A stretch of DNA of 64,000 nucleotides from Okeania sp. SIO2C9 (GCF_010672455.1 NZ_JAAHGO010000002.1:124001-188000); one strand, 5' to 3'; shown: positions 38,501-47,079, counted from the first letter of the stretch. Notes: a model not told the origin generated them from the letters alone. A program made the numbers and translations.

Positions 38501-39853
38501 ATTTATAGCTGCTGTAAACTCAGAAATAGCTTGACGATGCTGACCCTGTTTTTGTAAAACTAATCCCGACCATAATCTCAAATAACCATCTTTTGAATAA
38601 TAATCTCGATAATTAAAAATTCCACCTCCATATCTATTACAAAGTACAGGAGAAGAATGAGAAATCTGATTCTCCCCAACTAATAATTCTGAAATATTTT
38701 CAGACTTCATACTCACAGAAAAATTTTCTGCCATTTCCCCTAAAGATTGAATAAATAATTCCGCACCAGATAATTTACTCTTATTCCATTGACGTTTTCT
38801 TTTTGGTTGTTTGAGGAGGTAGTCGTAAATTTCATTAATCTTGTTTGTAGAACTTTCAGGACTAAAATTTTGTCGCGCATATTCTTGAGCATTACGACCT
38901 AATCTCATCCTTTCCTCTGGGTGAAAATAGAGATATTCTATAGCATTTTTATATTCCGTTTCATTATTAACAACTAAACCAGTTTGATTATGAATAACTA
39001 ATCTTTTAATTCCGCCAAAAGGGAAAACCACAGGTGGTACTCCAACCCACATTGCCTCTTGCAAACTCTTCTCTGAAGTAGCATAAGTATCTTCACACAA
39101 TGGATAACCAAAAACATCTAAAACTTCTAATACCGACTTAATATCTTCAACGTAACCCCTAAACTCAAAACGCTCTACTGCACCTAACTTTTCCGCTTCT
39201 TTTCGTAAATAATTATTGATACCACCACAGACAATAAATTTCACATTTGGGATATTAACTTTGGCACTCATTCCCACATAATTAGAGTACATTTTCGCAA
39301 AATCAACTGTACCAATATAGCCAACATTAAATGTATCGTGAAATTGTGGCTGAAAATCCTCAAGTCTATCAAAATCTGCAATCCCATAAACCACAGAAGT
39401 ACTTGAACTTTTCTTCGTCGAAGATAAACTTTCAAATACAGGTAATTCCAGAGTATAAGGACTTGTTACTATAGAAAAATCAGCATATTCCAATAACTCC
39501 TTTGTAATAATATGAGGCGCTCGATCGCCAATTATTTTAAACCAAAATACCAACCGCATTGCCGGAAGTTCAGAGCGTAATAATTCATAGATTTCTGGAT
39601 TATTCCAAAAATGAATATGTACAATATCCGCCGCCTCTATTTCACTCCAAATAATTTCTTTATTAGGTTGATTTATCACATACATCCCTTCATTATTCCC
39701 AAGTGAAACTGCCTCTGTTTCTGCTGGTAATAAACTCAGAACTCGATGTTGTTGCACCACACCCATTCGAGACGAATATTTAGCAGTTGCCATCATTGAG
39801 CGACCAGCACCACCACGGGAAAGTTGTTGAATAATATGCAGAATTTTTAGCAT
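29528..39853 (-). CDS. Giant multidomain glycosyltransferase/methyltransferase with GT41-like module
   Basis: About 3441 aa from ATG 39853 (MLKILHIIQQLSRGGAGRSM); the open frame extends 57 codons upstream, but that part is repeat-derived. Domain order (residues from this start): GT4-like glycosyltransferase 1-400; helical/TPR linker 410-540; four class I methyltransferases at about 545-770, 814-1035, 1076-1295 and 1336-1555, each with VLEIGCGVGRLI; three GT2 domains at about 1581, 1866 and 2146, with NANTDD, FVDGDD and LHQDD metal motifs; a helical repeat near 2471; an OGT/SPINDLY-like GT41 domain at about 2688-3100; and two more helical repeats at about 3128 and 3314. It probably builds and methylates a surface or secreted glycan, or glycosylates proteins. 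Two stretches of simple intergenic repeat lie in frame inside it. Confidence 0.85.
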   Translation of the reverse strand: MLKILHIIQQLSRGGAGRSMMATAKYSSRMGVVQQHRVLSLLPAETEAVSLGNNEGMYVINQPNKEIIWSEIEAADIVHIHFWNNPEIYELLRSELPAMRLVFWFKIIGDRAPHIITKELLEYADFSIVTSPYTLELPVFESLSSTKKSSSTSVVYGIADFDRLEDFQPQFHDTFNVGYIGTVDFAKMYSNYVGMSAKVNIPNVKFIVCGGINNYLRKEAEKLGAVERFEFRGYVEDIKSVLEVLDVFGYPLCEDTYATSEKSLQEAMWVGVPPVVFPFGGIKRLVIHNQTGLVVNNETEYKNAIEYLYFHPEERMRLGRNAQEYARQNFSPESSTNKINEIYDYLLKQPKRKRQWNKSKLSGAELFIQSLGEMAENFSVSMKSENISELLVGENQISHSSPVLCNRYGGGIFNYRDYYSKDGYLRLWSGLVLQKQGQHRQAISEFTAAINLGCNNWRVGYYLAISAEKVNDFDLAEKVLRQVVQKAPSFTPATEILQKILGRKEKLQLSTDGIKSQGKADNFVESKNNISIASSEQINTAQLSFQRQFWNVNSIDEAMFERVLTDEKINGMSPSEKNLAWQNSILSSTEKILQDIPIKSEWKVLEIGCGVGRLIQPLRKIFAQVDGVDISEKMIQFAKQYLANGQQNGNLYVNNGCDLQALSSESYDFVYSTIVFQHIRSISIVKSYFREIFRVLKIGGYFRIQVHDHSAESLGNFDEEGSKDKQYYFSGNAYTEEQLKDLLLEAGFNLVSLKSAKPWIWATVKRPEKIEVLREEASQSKLESQLISMANSTVENLEQNPTKIAPINNRQLELQRQFWNVNSIDEAMFGRVLVYEGIETLSPEEKKQTWENSIQTWMPQILEGIPVKPEWKVLEIGCGVGRLIKYLRETFAWVDGVDISENMIQFAKQYLADGKQNGEVYVNNGCDLQALSSESYDFVYSTIVFQHIRSISIVKSYFREIFRVLKPGGYFRIQVHDHSAKSLGNFDEEGSKDQQYYFSGNAYTEEQLKDLLLEAGFNLVSLKSAKPWIWATVRREQQLEVGVEKFPLKLEELSVMEDRKSLGKTQLLINYEQLKMQRQFWNVNSLDEAMFGRVLAYSGIETLSPEEKQKAWENSIQTLIPKILGDIPAKPEWKVLEIGCGVGRLIQPLRKIFAQVDGVDISEKMIQFAKQYLADGQQNGNLYVNNGCDLQALSSESYDFVFSTIVFQHIRSISIVKSYFREIFRVLKIGGYFRIQVHDHSAESLGNFDEEGSKDKQYYFSGNAYIEEQLKDLLLEAGFNLVSLKSAKPWIWATVKRAQKVEVGVEKFPLKLEKLSAMESRENLGKVAPINEKQLELQRQFWNVNSIDEAMFGRVLAYSGIETLSPEEKKQVWEKSIENWMPQIMGDIPAKPEWKVLEIGCGVGRLIQPLRKIFAQVDGVDISEKMIQFAKYCLANGKQNGEVYVNNGCDLQALSSESYDFVYSTIVFQHIRSISIVKSYFREIFRVLKPGGYFRIQVHDHSAESLGNFDEEGAKDQQYYFSGNAYTEEQLKDLLLEAGFNLVSLKSAKPWIWATVKRSEKIEVFREEASQSKLESQLISIPQVSAIISTYNSEKFLQGCLEDLVNQTLYKKGKLEIIIIDSASEEKEGAIAQEFQTKYSQIIYQRTLERESIYAAWNRGIKIAKGNYITNANTDDRHRPDALEFMANYLDNNPQISLVYGDQLVTTFPNDFWATTQADKCWNWPEFDYQELERRCIIGPQPMWRKSLHERYGYFRSEFRVAGDYEFWLRIGKNEKIVRLPEILGLYFENEEGLEKGGERAKEETDDICNEYGIFQRGVKRKVSVTTEISSGELMTLPYRQILGGSQRSKVKNSQYEPIDFLSRSDLVSVIILCYNQAEYLTEAVESVVNQTYENWECLIVNDGSPDHTSQVARNLAKKYSEKSLRLIEKENTGVSDSRNVGVNYSSGKFILFVDGDDKIHPNFIAETLGVLKQNPQVGFVYTDIHKFGFEEKLESFGDFNVKRFLSENQAPVTSLLRREIFLQVGGFKTVMKQGWEDWEFWISAYEKGWLGYRLEKPYLYYRQHSSGSRQQKLHQNSVNLAVHKAIIIYLHSQLYSQQEVIWSEEILHKYRNSLMTELNQLKSQSSMVENLAIKYPQISPLSETETRPFWSVMIPTYNPTLTLEQTLNSVLKQAPERGEMEIEVVDDCSTTVNVEEVVKKIGKGRISYYRQPQNLGLVDNWNDCLKRASGKWIHILHQDDLVLPGFYESIRSVIEANPTIGAAFCRHYYIDENNNQKMVSPLEKETPGIIPEWLEKIAVMQKIQCASIVVKRSVYEQLGGFCPEANSAADWEMWKRIATYYSVGYQPQPLACYRLHSASESTRLIKFGGNIADTRKSIEISQSYLPPEKVKKLSTQAREHYAISATQIARQMLRIGKLEVAIAQIQEALKCSESNQVKEGIISLFISSDSTLEINTTQLFSEVSKYVEEYQKDFSNQSVLDNLRQLRQKIANYWLNLPTEKLESAYLGDVGKANQKLIGSSLKYEKITDTEKSLVKEIKNHIAQGLDRQNSIQYLLAATLYFYPHQLSPNWYEQAPIPKWFINDYIKFMIDAPSYFQEIGEADNFYRYTFNWTNYLHQRIFGNSDSKMWQDIAWFFTQKSNFIPLYFNDENLKDIYIKRAEIMELALENRGFKLNYSFPERPSNRNKIRLGILSNHFIPQTETFSTLPFFEHLDKTKFEIILYSKNLSKYPLEKYCQSRAERFVKLPDNLSKQVETIRTDDLDILLIGTNITAITNPITLLALHRLARIQLTSTSSCVTTGMRHIDYYISGKLTEPQQQAQQQYREKLITLKNTAHCFNYYATQPEKPVVKPTRESWGVTDKNIVFVSGANFYKIIPELRENWAKIIAAVPNSVLVLYPFNPNWSNTYQASTHFVNDLRSTFNKYGIDKKRLIVIKTLPSRSDIKECLKLCNVYLDSYPFAGVNSLIEPLEIGIPIITKNGNSFRSLMGSSLLRSLSIPDLIVNNEAEYINLAIQLANNLEFRQQKRQEILEKIEQNPSFLDSLSYSTQIGKLFQGLFQEWQNIHAPKTIESTVEEGRRKKEEGREKKEEGREKRWMSTQTLTNFQNRVDDRVLNPKEKDDNSLTSEFINRLIGCVNLYEIDPTDQSLIEELRQIRKQIADFWLSVAPKELETTYQGKIRQAYQALLKSGIQNEPQTEDEQKFLQELAETSMGLTNPKAINTLLGAMLYFPPSKMLVRDAKNRLPQWLIEDYKQIFESREVAQKLEKTFKSKSPHLLEDSSVTTSEVRPEKNVVLTANQTNNLDISQQKFINQLLGSVNLYYIDPSDESVVQELRQIRKQTADFWINLEPQKLETFYLSEMGKGYQALLNSKIQNESLIESEQEFLRQLAAQLAKGIEAPKAINYLLAAMLYCPSEQLRIEDITKLPHWLLEDYQKFAGN
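30553..30640. repeat. In-frame CTTCTTCCTTCTT repeat inside the giant gene
   Basis: The polypyrimidine run (coding-strand GAAGGAAGAAGG) encodes EEGRRKKEEGREKKEEGREK between the GT41 module and the last helical repeats. The same word is otherwise intergenic in this window (first 20 bases, 22440, 49860). The frame is retained throughout. Confidence 0.85.
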
Positions 39854-41212
39854 TTTTTTCCAGCTAAAGCTTAAGTAAATTAATCCTCTAAAACAGGGAA
39901 TAATTATACCATTTATCAAAAACTTTTCTACATTTTTTTGAGTAGGGGAGTAGGGGAGTAAGGACGTTGTATGTAACGTCCCTACAGGGAGAAGTAAACA
40001 GAAGAATAATAATACCAAATTCAATCAAGATTGTTACAGTAACACCTTCTGCTGAATGGAATTGAAAAATATTCACTTTTTATTTTTGATACCTACCACC
40101 TAACACCTCACACCTACCACCTAATACCTCACACCTGAGAATAATTAACACCAAATTTAATCAGGATTGTTACAGCAAAATTGAAAAATATTCACTTTTT
40201 ATCTTTGATACCTACCACCTAACACCTCACACCTACCACCTAATACCTCACACCTAACACCTAATACCTGAGAATAATTAATACCAAATTCAATCAAGAT
40301 TGTTACAGCAAAATATAAATGCTGAACAGAATTGAAAAATATTCACTTTTTATTTCTCATACCTAATACCTCACACCTAATACCTGAGAATAATTAATAC
40401 CAAATTCAATCAAAATTGTCACAGCAAAATATAGATGCTGAACAGAATTGAAAAATATTCACTTTTTATTTCTCATACCTAATACCTCACACCTAATACC
40501 TGAGAATAATTAATACCAAATTCAATCAAGATTGTTACAGCAAAATATAAATGCTGAACAGAATTGAAAAATATTCACTTTTTATTTCTCATACCTAATA
40601 CCTCACACCTAATACCTGAGAATAATTAATACCAAATTCAATCAAGATTGTTACAGCAAAATATAAATGCTGAACAGAATTGAAAAATATTCACTTTTTA
40701 TTTCTCATACCTAATACCTCACACCTAATACCTGAGAATAATTAATACCAAATTCAATCAAGATTGTTACAGCAAAATATAAATGCTGAACAGAATTGAA
40801 AAATATTCACTTTTTATTTCTCATACCTACCACCTAATACCTGAGAATAATTAATACCAAATTCAATCAAAATTGTCACAGCAAAATATAGATGCTGAAC
40901 AGAATTGAAAAATATTCACTTTTTATTTCTCATACCTAACACCTCACACCTAATACCTAATACCTGAGAATAATTAACACCAAATTTCATCAAGATTGTT
41001 ATAGCAAAATTGAAAAATATTCACTTTTTATTTCTCATACCTAACACCTAACACCTAATACCTCACACCTAATACCTAATACCTGAGAATAATTAATACC
41101 AAATTCAATCAAGATTGTTACAGCAAAATATAGATGCTGAATGGAATTGAAAAATATTCACTTTTTATTTCTCATACCTAAAACCTAAAACCTAAAACCT
41201 AAAACCTACCAC
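39854..41212. repeat. About ten tandem copies of a ~115-bp unit plus ACCTAATACCT decamers
   Basis: The unit carries AATTAATACCAAATTCAATC, GATTGTTACAGCAAAATATA, GAATTGAAAAATATTCACTT and a variable run of ACCTAATACC / TCACACCTAA words. The CAAATTCAATCA-type marker recurs about ten times between 40015 and 41100. Copies 2 and 9 lack the ATGCTGAACAG part. No variable spacers, so not CRISPR. 39898-39961 also matches, inverted, 53205-53268. The array fills the whole space between two same-strand genes and so forms the leader of the giant gene. Confidence 0.9.
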
Positions 41213-42061
41213 CTAATACCTTTTCAAAGAATAGTGCTTGAGCTTATGAACTTGATTAATTAAATATCCTTTGTCAAAAAAATAATCACTATAAATATCT
41301 TCCACTTCACGGTCACAATCATGAATAAATATATCAGTATTACCACTTTCCATAGCTAGTTTAGCTGCCATATAAATACTCTTCATTCTCCCTGGTTTCT
41401 CCTCAGAATATCCTGCTGGTGCATCTACCAAAATAAAATCCCATTTTGTAAATAAAACTTTCTCAGGTAATACCATCCATAAACAATCATTTCCTTGACT
41501 ATATTCTTCCAGTAAACTTTTCCATAAATAAACTCTCGTACCATACTCAACCAAATAAGCCTCAATATAATTTTCACAACCAACTTTTACTTGATTCAAC
41601 CAATCTTTATCATCCTCCAAAAATACAGTTTTTCCACCTCTATTTACCCCCAACCAAAGTAAACTATCCTTACCAACTCCAAAGATTAGAAAATTACCAG
41701 GTACTTTCCCCCCAATCACATTAGTAATATAAGCATATTCTTGAAAAGACATTTGACCAGGATTATCATTAACTAACTGAAAAATTTGACTACCATACTC
41801 ATCAAATAAACAGCGGTCTAACCGACTATAAACTGAACCATTATCAAGCAAAATTTCTGTTGCTTTAATATAAGCACGAACAGCAGCATTTATATCCCCA
41901 TTCAACTGCAAAAAACTTCCCAGAATTTCATATACTTCCACAAAATCTGGTTGACCTTTAATAACTTCATAGCACCAGGCGATCGCTTCCTTGAATTTTC
42001 CTTGATTGTAATAAAATTGCGCTTTTTTATTTAAAGCAATAGTATCGCCAAAATTAATCAT
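41213..42061 (-). CDS. TPR-DUF579 (IRX15/GXM-like methyltransferase) fusion
   Basis: 282 aa. ATG 42061 is chosen because AAGGAGG lies 8 nt upstream. Residues about 8-90 contain two TPR units (YNQGKFKEAIAWCYEVIKGQ, then LGSFLQLNGDINAAVRAYIK). Residues about 120-282 resemble DUF579: NFLIFGVGKDSLLWLGVN, GGKTVFLEDDKDWL, FILVDAPAGY, and KPGRMKSIYMAAKLA followed by FIHDCDREVED. In plants this family includes glucuronoxylan 4-O-methyltransferases. Upstream of the giant glycosyltransferase on the same strand, it may methylate the same glycan. The start of the tail meets the tandem repeat array. Confidence 0.8.
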   Translation of the reverse strand: MINFGDTIALNKKAQFYYNQGKFKEAIAWCYEVIKGQPDFVEVYEILGSFLQLNGDINAAVRAYIKATEILLDNGSVYSRLDRCLFDEYGSQIFQLVNDNPGQMSFQEYAYITNVIGGKVPGNFLIFGVGKDSLLWLGVNRGGKTVFLEDDKDWLNQVKVGCENYIEAYLVEYGTRVYLWKSLLEEYSQGNDCLWMVLPEKVLFTKWDFILVDAPAGYSEEKPGRMKSIYMAAKLAMESGNTDIFIHDCDREVEDIYSDYFFDKGYLINQVHKLKHYSLKRY

Positions 42062-43327
42062 CAACTTGACCTCCTTAACTATCAACTACAAATAAGCCTC
42101 CTTATTCAGAAAAATCAAAAATAATCATCACCTAAATAATCCATGAATTATCAATACTAAATATCTCTAACGTTCTAGTTTTTATTCTCTATACTTATGA
42201 CATTGATATACATAGTCTCTTTGCCTAAGTTATGAATAATTTCATACAGTATATATTAATTATCTCAAACTTTTGAAAATATCTACAATTAAGTTATTGA
42301 TTAGGGTTTGCTGAAAAAGTATTTTGGTAGGGGTTGAAGTCAGAACTCAGGAGTCATAATTTCCTACGGAATGCTCCGCAAACAGGAGGAAAGAGGAATT
42401 TAGAGGAGGTAGTCGGATATATTTATCCCTTTATTTTTTTGCCATAGTTAGCTCAAAATCCTAACTTTTTGGTCACTTAAGTTTAAAAAGTTGCACTTTT
42501 TTTCCCTCCTTAAAGGCTAAAACTTTTATCTGTAAATGCTTTTATATTTGCTCGGTAAGTCCTAATTACTTTGACAATAAACAATAAATAAACAATAGAA
42601 AAACTATATTTAATAGGTCTGAGTACTTCCCTAACTCCCAAAACCTGATCGCCTAAAAAAAATTAATAATTAGACATCTCCAAATAATAAAAAATCAAAT
42701 CAACTATCCCACTCTAATTCATCAATTCTTTCTCCCTGTTCCCTCTTTTAGAGGAGATGTCTATTAATAATAACTAATTTTGCTCTTCCCTATTCCTTCA
42801 AAATCTACAATATCTGACAACGAAAAAAGGACTACTATATCAATACTTGCCTAGTGCAGGATGGCATAAATAACTGACCAGTTACCGAATAATTAATAAT
42901 TAATAATTAAATAATTCTGGTTTAAAACCTACCCTTTTAAGGAGAAAAAAGCGGTCGATCTTCCGAGCTTCTCAAAGGGTGGGATGGATGGGTTTCCTAA
43001 CCATATCCAATCGACCAAGAGAAGAAATAATATTTCCTGATATTCAATTCCGTAACGGTTAAAACCCGAGGTAATTATCCATTATCCATTAATGAAAAAA
43101 TCCTCAAACAATTGCAAATCAAAAATGATTGACTTTTAATTTCTAATTTTGACTTTTAATTTTGACTTTTAATTTTGACTTTCTAATTTCTAACTTTTGA
43201 CTTTTGACTTTTGACTTTTGACTTTCAACTACTGTGATATTATATTAGAAATCAGTTAACATAAGTTAATATACCTGGATCAAAAAATAGTCCCAATAGT
43301 ATAAAAAGATAAGAAGGAGCAACCCCA
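42062..43327. other. Gap of repeats upstream of ftsH
   Basis: 42165-42240 faintly resembles the 76-bp unit and its flank at 19500-19540. 42361-42384 is the small TTTCCTACGGAATGCTCCGC word. 42849-42884 (CTAGTGCAGGATGGC, then AAATAACTGACCAGTTAC) matches the start of the insertion in the MotA-like gene. 42885-43100 is a long TTACCGAATAATT repeat. 43130-43225 is TGACTTTTAATTTTGAC simple repeat. No gene seen. Confidence 0.65.
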
Positions 43328-45169
43328 GTGAATAATAAAAGGTGGAGAAATGCTGGCCTATATGCCCTATTAGCAATAGTAGTCATCGCCTTAGCAACAG
43401 CATTCTTCGATCAACAACCCCAAACCAACGAAACCTGGAAATATAGTCAATTTATTCAGCAGGTAGAAACCAAAAACGTAGACAGAGTAAGTATCAGCGC
43501 CGACCGTACAGCAGCACGAGTCAAAGTCGCCGACGGTAGTATAGTCCGCGTTAACCTACCCAACGACCCCGACCTAATAAACATCCTCACCAAAAACAAC
43601 GTAGACATTTCCGTACTCCCCCAAAGCGAAGAAGGTTTCTGGGTTAGAGCATTAAGTAGTTTATTCTTCCCCGTCCTATTATTAGTGGGACTATTTTTCC
43701 TACTACGTCGTGCCCAAAGTGGACCTGGTAGCCAAGCAATGAACTTTGGCAAATCCAAAGCAAGAGTCCAAATGGAACCCCAAACCCAAGTCACATTCGG
43801 CGACGTAGCAGGTATCGAACAAGCAAAACTAGAACTAACAGAAGTAGTAGACTTCCTCAAAAATGCCGATCGCTTCACAGCAGTAGGCGCAAAAATTCCC
43901 AAAGGAGTATTATTAGTAGGTCCTCCGGGAACAGGTAAAACCCTATTAGCAAAAGCAGTAGCTGGAGAAGCAGGAGTACCATTCTTCTCCATCTCCGGTT
44001 CAGAATTTGTAGAAATGTTTGTAGGTGTAGGTGCTTCCCGCGTCCGCGACCTATTTGAACAAGCAAAATCTAACGCTCCCTGCATCGTATTTATAGATGA
44101 AATTGATGCGGTGGGTCGTCAAAGAGGTGCTGGTTTAGGTGGTGGTAATGATGAAAGGGAACAAACCCTCAACCAGCTACTTACCGAAATGGATGGTTTT
44201 GAAGGCAATACAGGTATCATTATTATTGCAGCTACTAACCGCCCAGACGTTCTAGATGCTGCCCTACTCCGACCTGGTCGTTTTGACCGTCAAGTAGTAG
44301 TAGACCGTCCTGACTATGCAGGTCGTCTAGAAATTCTCAATGTTCATGCTCGTGGTAAGAGTCTCTCTAAAGATGTAGACCTAGAAAAAATTGCTCGTCG
44401 AACTCCTGGATTTACTGGAGCAGATTTGTCTAACCTATTAAATGAAGGAGCTATTCTGGCAGCTCGTCGCAACTTAACTGAAATCTCTATGGACGAAGTT
44501 AATGATGCTATTGACCGGGTATTAGCAGGTCCAGAAAAGAAAGACCGAGTAATGAGCGAGAAGCGCAAGGAACTTGTAGCATATCACGAAGCTGGTCATG
44601 CTTTAGTCGGAGCGTTGATGCCTGATTATGACCCAGTGCAGAAAATTAGTATTATTCCTCGCGGTCGTGCTGGTGGTTTGACTTGGTTTACTCCTAGTGA
44701 AGACCGGATGGACTCTGGTTTGTACTCCCGTGCTTATCTACAAAATCAGATGGCTGTAGCTTTGGGTGGTCGCCTTGCTGAGGAGATTATTTTTGGTGAT
44801 GAAGAGGTGACTACTGGTGCTTCTAACGATTTACAGCAGGTCGCTCGTGTGGCAAGGCAAATGGTGACTCGGTTTGGCATGAGCGATCGCCTTGGTCCAG
44901 TTGCTCTTGGTCGTCAGAACGGCAATATGTTCTTAGGTAGGGATATTATGGCGGAGCGTGATTTTTCTGAGGAAACTGCTGCTGCTATTGATGATGAGGT
45001 GCGCAATTTGGTAGAGCAAGCTTATCGTCGCGCGAAGGAAGTTTTAGTAGGTAACCGTCATGTTTTGGATAAGTTGGCCGAGATGTTGGTTGACAAGGAG
45101 ACTGTAGACTCTGATGAGTTACAGGAGTTGTTGGCTACTAATGATGTGAAGATGGCTGCTTTGATTTAG
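43328..45169 (+). CDS. ftsH: ATP-dependent zinc metalloprotease FtsH
   Basis: 613 aa. GTG start with AAGGAG 11 nt upstream. Two N-terminal helices (about 9-27 and 108-126) flank a lumenal or periplasmic domain. AAA domain: Walker A GPPGTGKT (about 198-205), Walker [13 protein letters not shown] and second region of homology [18 protein letters not shown]. Protease: zinc motif HEAGH (about 420-424). Length and termini match thylakoid/plasma-membrane FtsH of cyanobacteria, which removes damaged PSII subunits. Codon choice shifts sharply inside the gene: the 5' half uses GAA, GTA and CTA, the 3' half GAG, TTG and GTG. Confidence 0.96.
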   Translation: MNNKRWRNAGLYALLAIVVIALATAFFDQQPQTNETWKYSQFIQQVETKNVDRVSISADRTAARVKVADGSIVRVNLPNDPDLINILTKNNVDISVLPQSEEGFWVRALSSLFFPVLLLVGLFFLLRRAQSGPGSQAMNFGKSKARVQMEPQTQVTFGDVAGIEQAKLELTEVVDFLKNADRFTAVGAKIPKGVLLVGPPGTGKTLLAKAVAGEAGVPFFSISGSEFVEMFVGVGASRVRDLFEQAKSNAPCIVFIDEIDAVGRQRGAGLGGGNDEREQTLNQLLTEMDGFEGNTGIIIIAATNRPDVLDAALLRPGRFDRQVVVDRPDYAGRLEILNVHARGKSLSKDVDLEKIARRTPGFTGADLSNLLNEGAILAARRNLTEISMDEVNDAIDRVLAGPEKKDRVMSEKRKELVAYHEAGHALVGALMPDYDPVQKISIIPRGRAGGLTWFTPSEDRMDSGLYSRAYLQNQMAVALGGRLAEEIIFGDEEVTTGASNDLQQVARVARQMVTRFGMSDRLGPVALGRQNGNMFLGRDIMAERDFSEETAAAIDDEVRNLVEQAYRRAKEVLVGNRHVLDKLAEMLVDKETVDSDELQELLATNDVKMAALI

Positions 45170-45235
45170 TCAGCCATCTTGTAGCTCACACGGATTATGG
45201 CACGGATGTACGGATTAAGAGTCCAGTAGTTTGTC

Positions 45236-45272
45236 AGTGCAGTAGGGTGCGTTAATGAAATGTAACGCACCA
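45236..45272. repeat. GTGCGTTA / TAACGCAC palindrome
   Basis: GGTGCGTTAATGAAATGTAA then CGCACC forms a hairpin with 8-bp arms. A second copy, with the same ATGAAATG loop, lies at 49725-49750, at the far end of the MotA-like locus. Confidence 0.75.
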
Positions 45273-46177
45273 CCTCTGTCAAATATTTCTGTCTCAAATA
45301 TTTTGGTTAGTGCGTTATGCTTCGCTAACTATTCATCTCCTCTGGTTTGGTGCTTCAGAAAATGTGTCAACTGTTACTCTATACGCAATAGTTGGAAATT
45401 TTACTATTCATCTCCTCTGGTTTGGTGCTTCAGGAAATGTGTTAACTGTTGCTCTAGGCGATGAACTATTCAGGAATTTTTTCCCAGGAGCAATGCCACC
45501 AAGATTTTCATTGTATGAAGCTCCAGGGACTTAAAGGAATTTCCGTTGCATTCTCACAAAAATTCTGATATCATAAGGGTTAAATGAGGTCGCTCGCCTA
45601 TACGCATGACTTTTTATTCAACTAAATTTCCTTGCTCAGAAGTGATCGACTATTCAGGATTTTTCTCCCAGAAGCAATACCACCAAGATTTTCATTGTAT
45701 GAAGCTCAGGATACTTACTTTTCCCCGATCAAATCTTTCCATCCATGGCAATTGAGTGGAAAATCACCAATACTTCATTCTTATGAGCTCCTCGCGCCTC
45801 AAAGGAATTTCCGTTGCATTCTCACAAAAATTCTGATATCATAAGGGTTAAATGAGGTCGTTCGCCTATACGCATGACTTTTTATTCAACTAAATTTCCT
45901 TGCTCAGAAGCGATCAACTATTCAGGAATTTTTTCCCAGGAGCAATACCAGAAATATTTTCATCTTGTGAGAGCTACCTAAAAATACTTATTTTTCCCTG
46001 ATCGAATCTTTCCATCCATAGCTATTGAGTGGAAAATCACCAATATTTTCATTGTATGAAGCTCCTCGCGCCTCAAAGGAATTTCCGTTGCATTCTCACA
46101 AAAATTCTGATATCATAAGGCTTAAATGGGGTTGTTCGTCTATACGCATGACTTTTTATTCAACTAAATTTTCTGGC
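45273..46177. repeat. Decayed ~270-bp repeats, three units
   Basis: Blocks starting GGAATTTCCGTTGCATTCTC recur at about 45538, 45800 and 46078, each followed by ACAAAAATTCTGATATCATA, TACGCATGACTTTTTATTCA and a partial TTTTCATTGTATGAAGCTCC. A shorter duplicated stretch (CTATTCATCTCCTCTGGTTT) lies at 45330 and 45404. Frames are short and broken. These may be internal repeats of an RTX-type gene whose tail survives next to them. Confidence 0.6.
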
Positions 46178-46327
46178 TCAATTGTTTACAATCAGACCAA
46201 AGGCAATTTGTTTGACAACCAAAATGGCAGTAATAGTGAGTTTGGTAGTGGTGGTTTATTTGCCCGTTTATAAGGAAGTCCTGCACTAGAAGCGACATTG
46301 ATAATTAGAGTATCGGGTATTCCATAA
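46178..46327 (+). pseudogene. C-terminal remnant of an RTX/calcium-binding protein
   Basis: The frame reads SIVYNQTKGNLFDNQNGSNS, then EFGSGGLFARL, a TAA, and GSPALEATLIIRVSGIP. The pattern VYN..TG.LFYNQNG....GFGSGGxFA.L.GSPxL.A resembles the C-terminal domain of cyanobacterial hemolysin-type calcium-binding proteins as I recall it. The stop inside the conserved phrase shows it is dead. Confidence 0.6.
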
Positions 46328-46473
46328 TTAAGGAATAAAAATGTAGGGGCAATCTAACCGTAGTTGCCCTGTAATTCAGTAATAATTATATTCGTCGAAG
46401 CATAGCTTAGGAAATTACCACTCAGTCAGAGATTTCTTTTGATTTTTGACTTTTGACTTTTGACTTATCTTAT

Positions 46474-47079
46474 ATGAGCAATCTTTCTTACAGTAAATTC
46501 ACATTGGAAATAGCTAAGACAAATTTTGAATTAACTCTAGAAGAAAATCAAGATTTATTCGCTCAAATTCAACCAGTTAAACCTTCTGAAATTCTCACAA
46601 CTATCTTGCGAGAATATATTCCATTGGCAACGGCTATTAATACAGAGAAAGCTCGTTCAGAATTATTAATTTCTCAAATTTTAGCTGATGTGAGACGGCA
46701 ATTAAATTATCGAATTAGTCTTTTTTCAGGAACAGAATTTAATGTAGAAGCAGAATTAGGATTACAGGGATATTGTGATTTTTTGCTCAGTTTTTCCTCT
46801 GAACAATATTTCATTACAGCTCCAGTTATCATCATTGTTGAAGCTAAGAATGAAAATATTATTCGTGGGTTAGGACAATGTGTTGCTAGTATGCTCGGAG
46901 CGCAATTATTTAATCAGCGATATGACAATTCAGTTAAGGTTATTTATGGTGCAGTTACAACTGGAACAAATTGGAAGTTTTTAACACTTGAAGGAAAAAT
47001 TGTTCGTATAGATGCAGGGGAATATTATGTCAAAGAAGTTGATAAAATTTTAGGAATTATTTTGCAACCATTTCGATAA
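46474..47079 (+). CDS. Conserved protein with PD-(D/E)XK nuclease-like signature
   Basis: 201 aa from ATG 46474; an earlier ATG at 46453 lies in TTTTGACTTTTGAC repeat. The sequence order GLQGYCDFLLSF, then PVIIIVEAKNE, resembles the D...(D/E)xK core of restriction-endonuclease-like folds, with an upstream helix carrying Glu. The remainder predicts mixed alpha/beta (GLGQCVASMLGAQLFN). I know similar stand-alone proteins in filamentous cyanobacteria without assigned roles. Nuclease activity is inference. No operon partner is adjacent. Confidence 0.55.
   Translation: MSNLSYSKFTLEIAKTNFELTLEENQDLFAQIQPVKPSEILTTILREYIPLATAINTEKARSELLISQILADVRRQLNYRISLFSGTEFNVEAELGLQGYCDFLLSFSSEQYFITAPVIIIVEAKNENIIRGLGQCVASMLGAQLFNQRYDNSVKVIYGAVTTGTNWKFLTLEGKIVRIDAGEYYVKEVDKILGIILQPFR

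Noticed and set aside
39854-40024. 57-codon upstream extension of the giant gene
   Set aside because: The extension derives from the spacer repeats (also at 53205-53268, inverted); MLKILHIIQQLSRGGAGRS is the natural GT4 start.
40003-41210. CRISPR array
   Set aside because: Units vary only by loss or gain of ACCTAATACCT words; no spacer-like unique sequence occurs between repeats.
43456-44085. 209-aa ORF opposite ftsH
   Set aside because: Antisense shadow of a highly conserved AAA domain; no family features.
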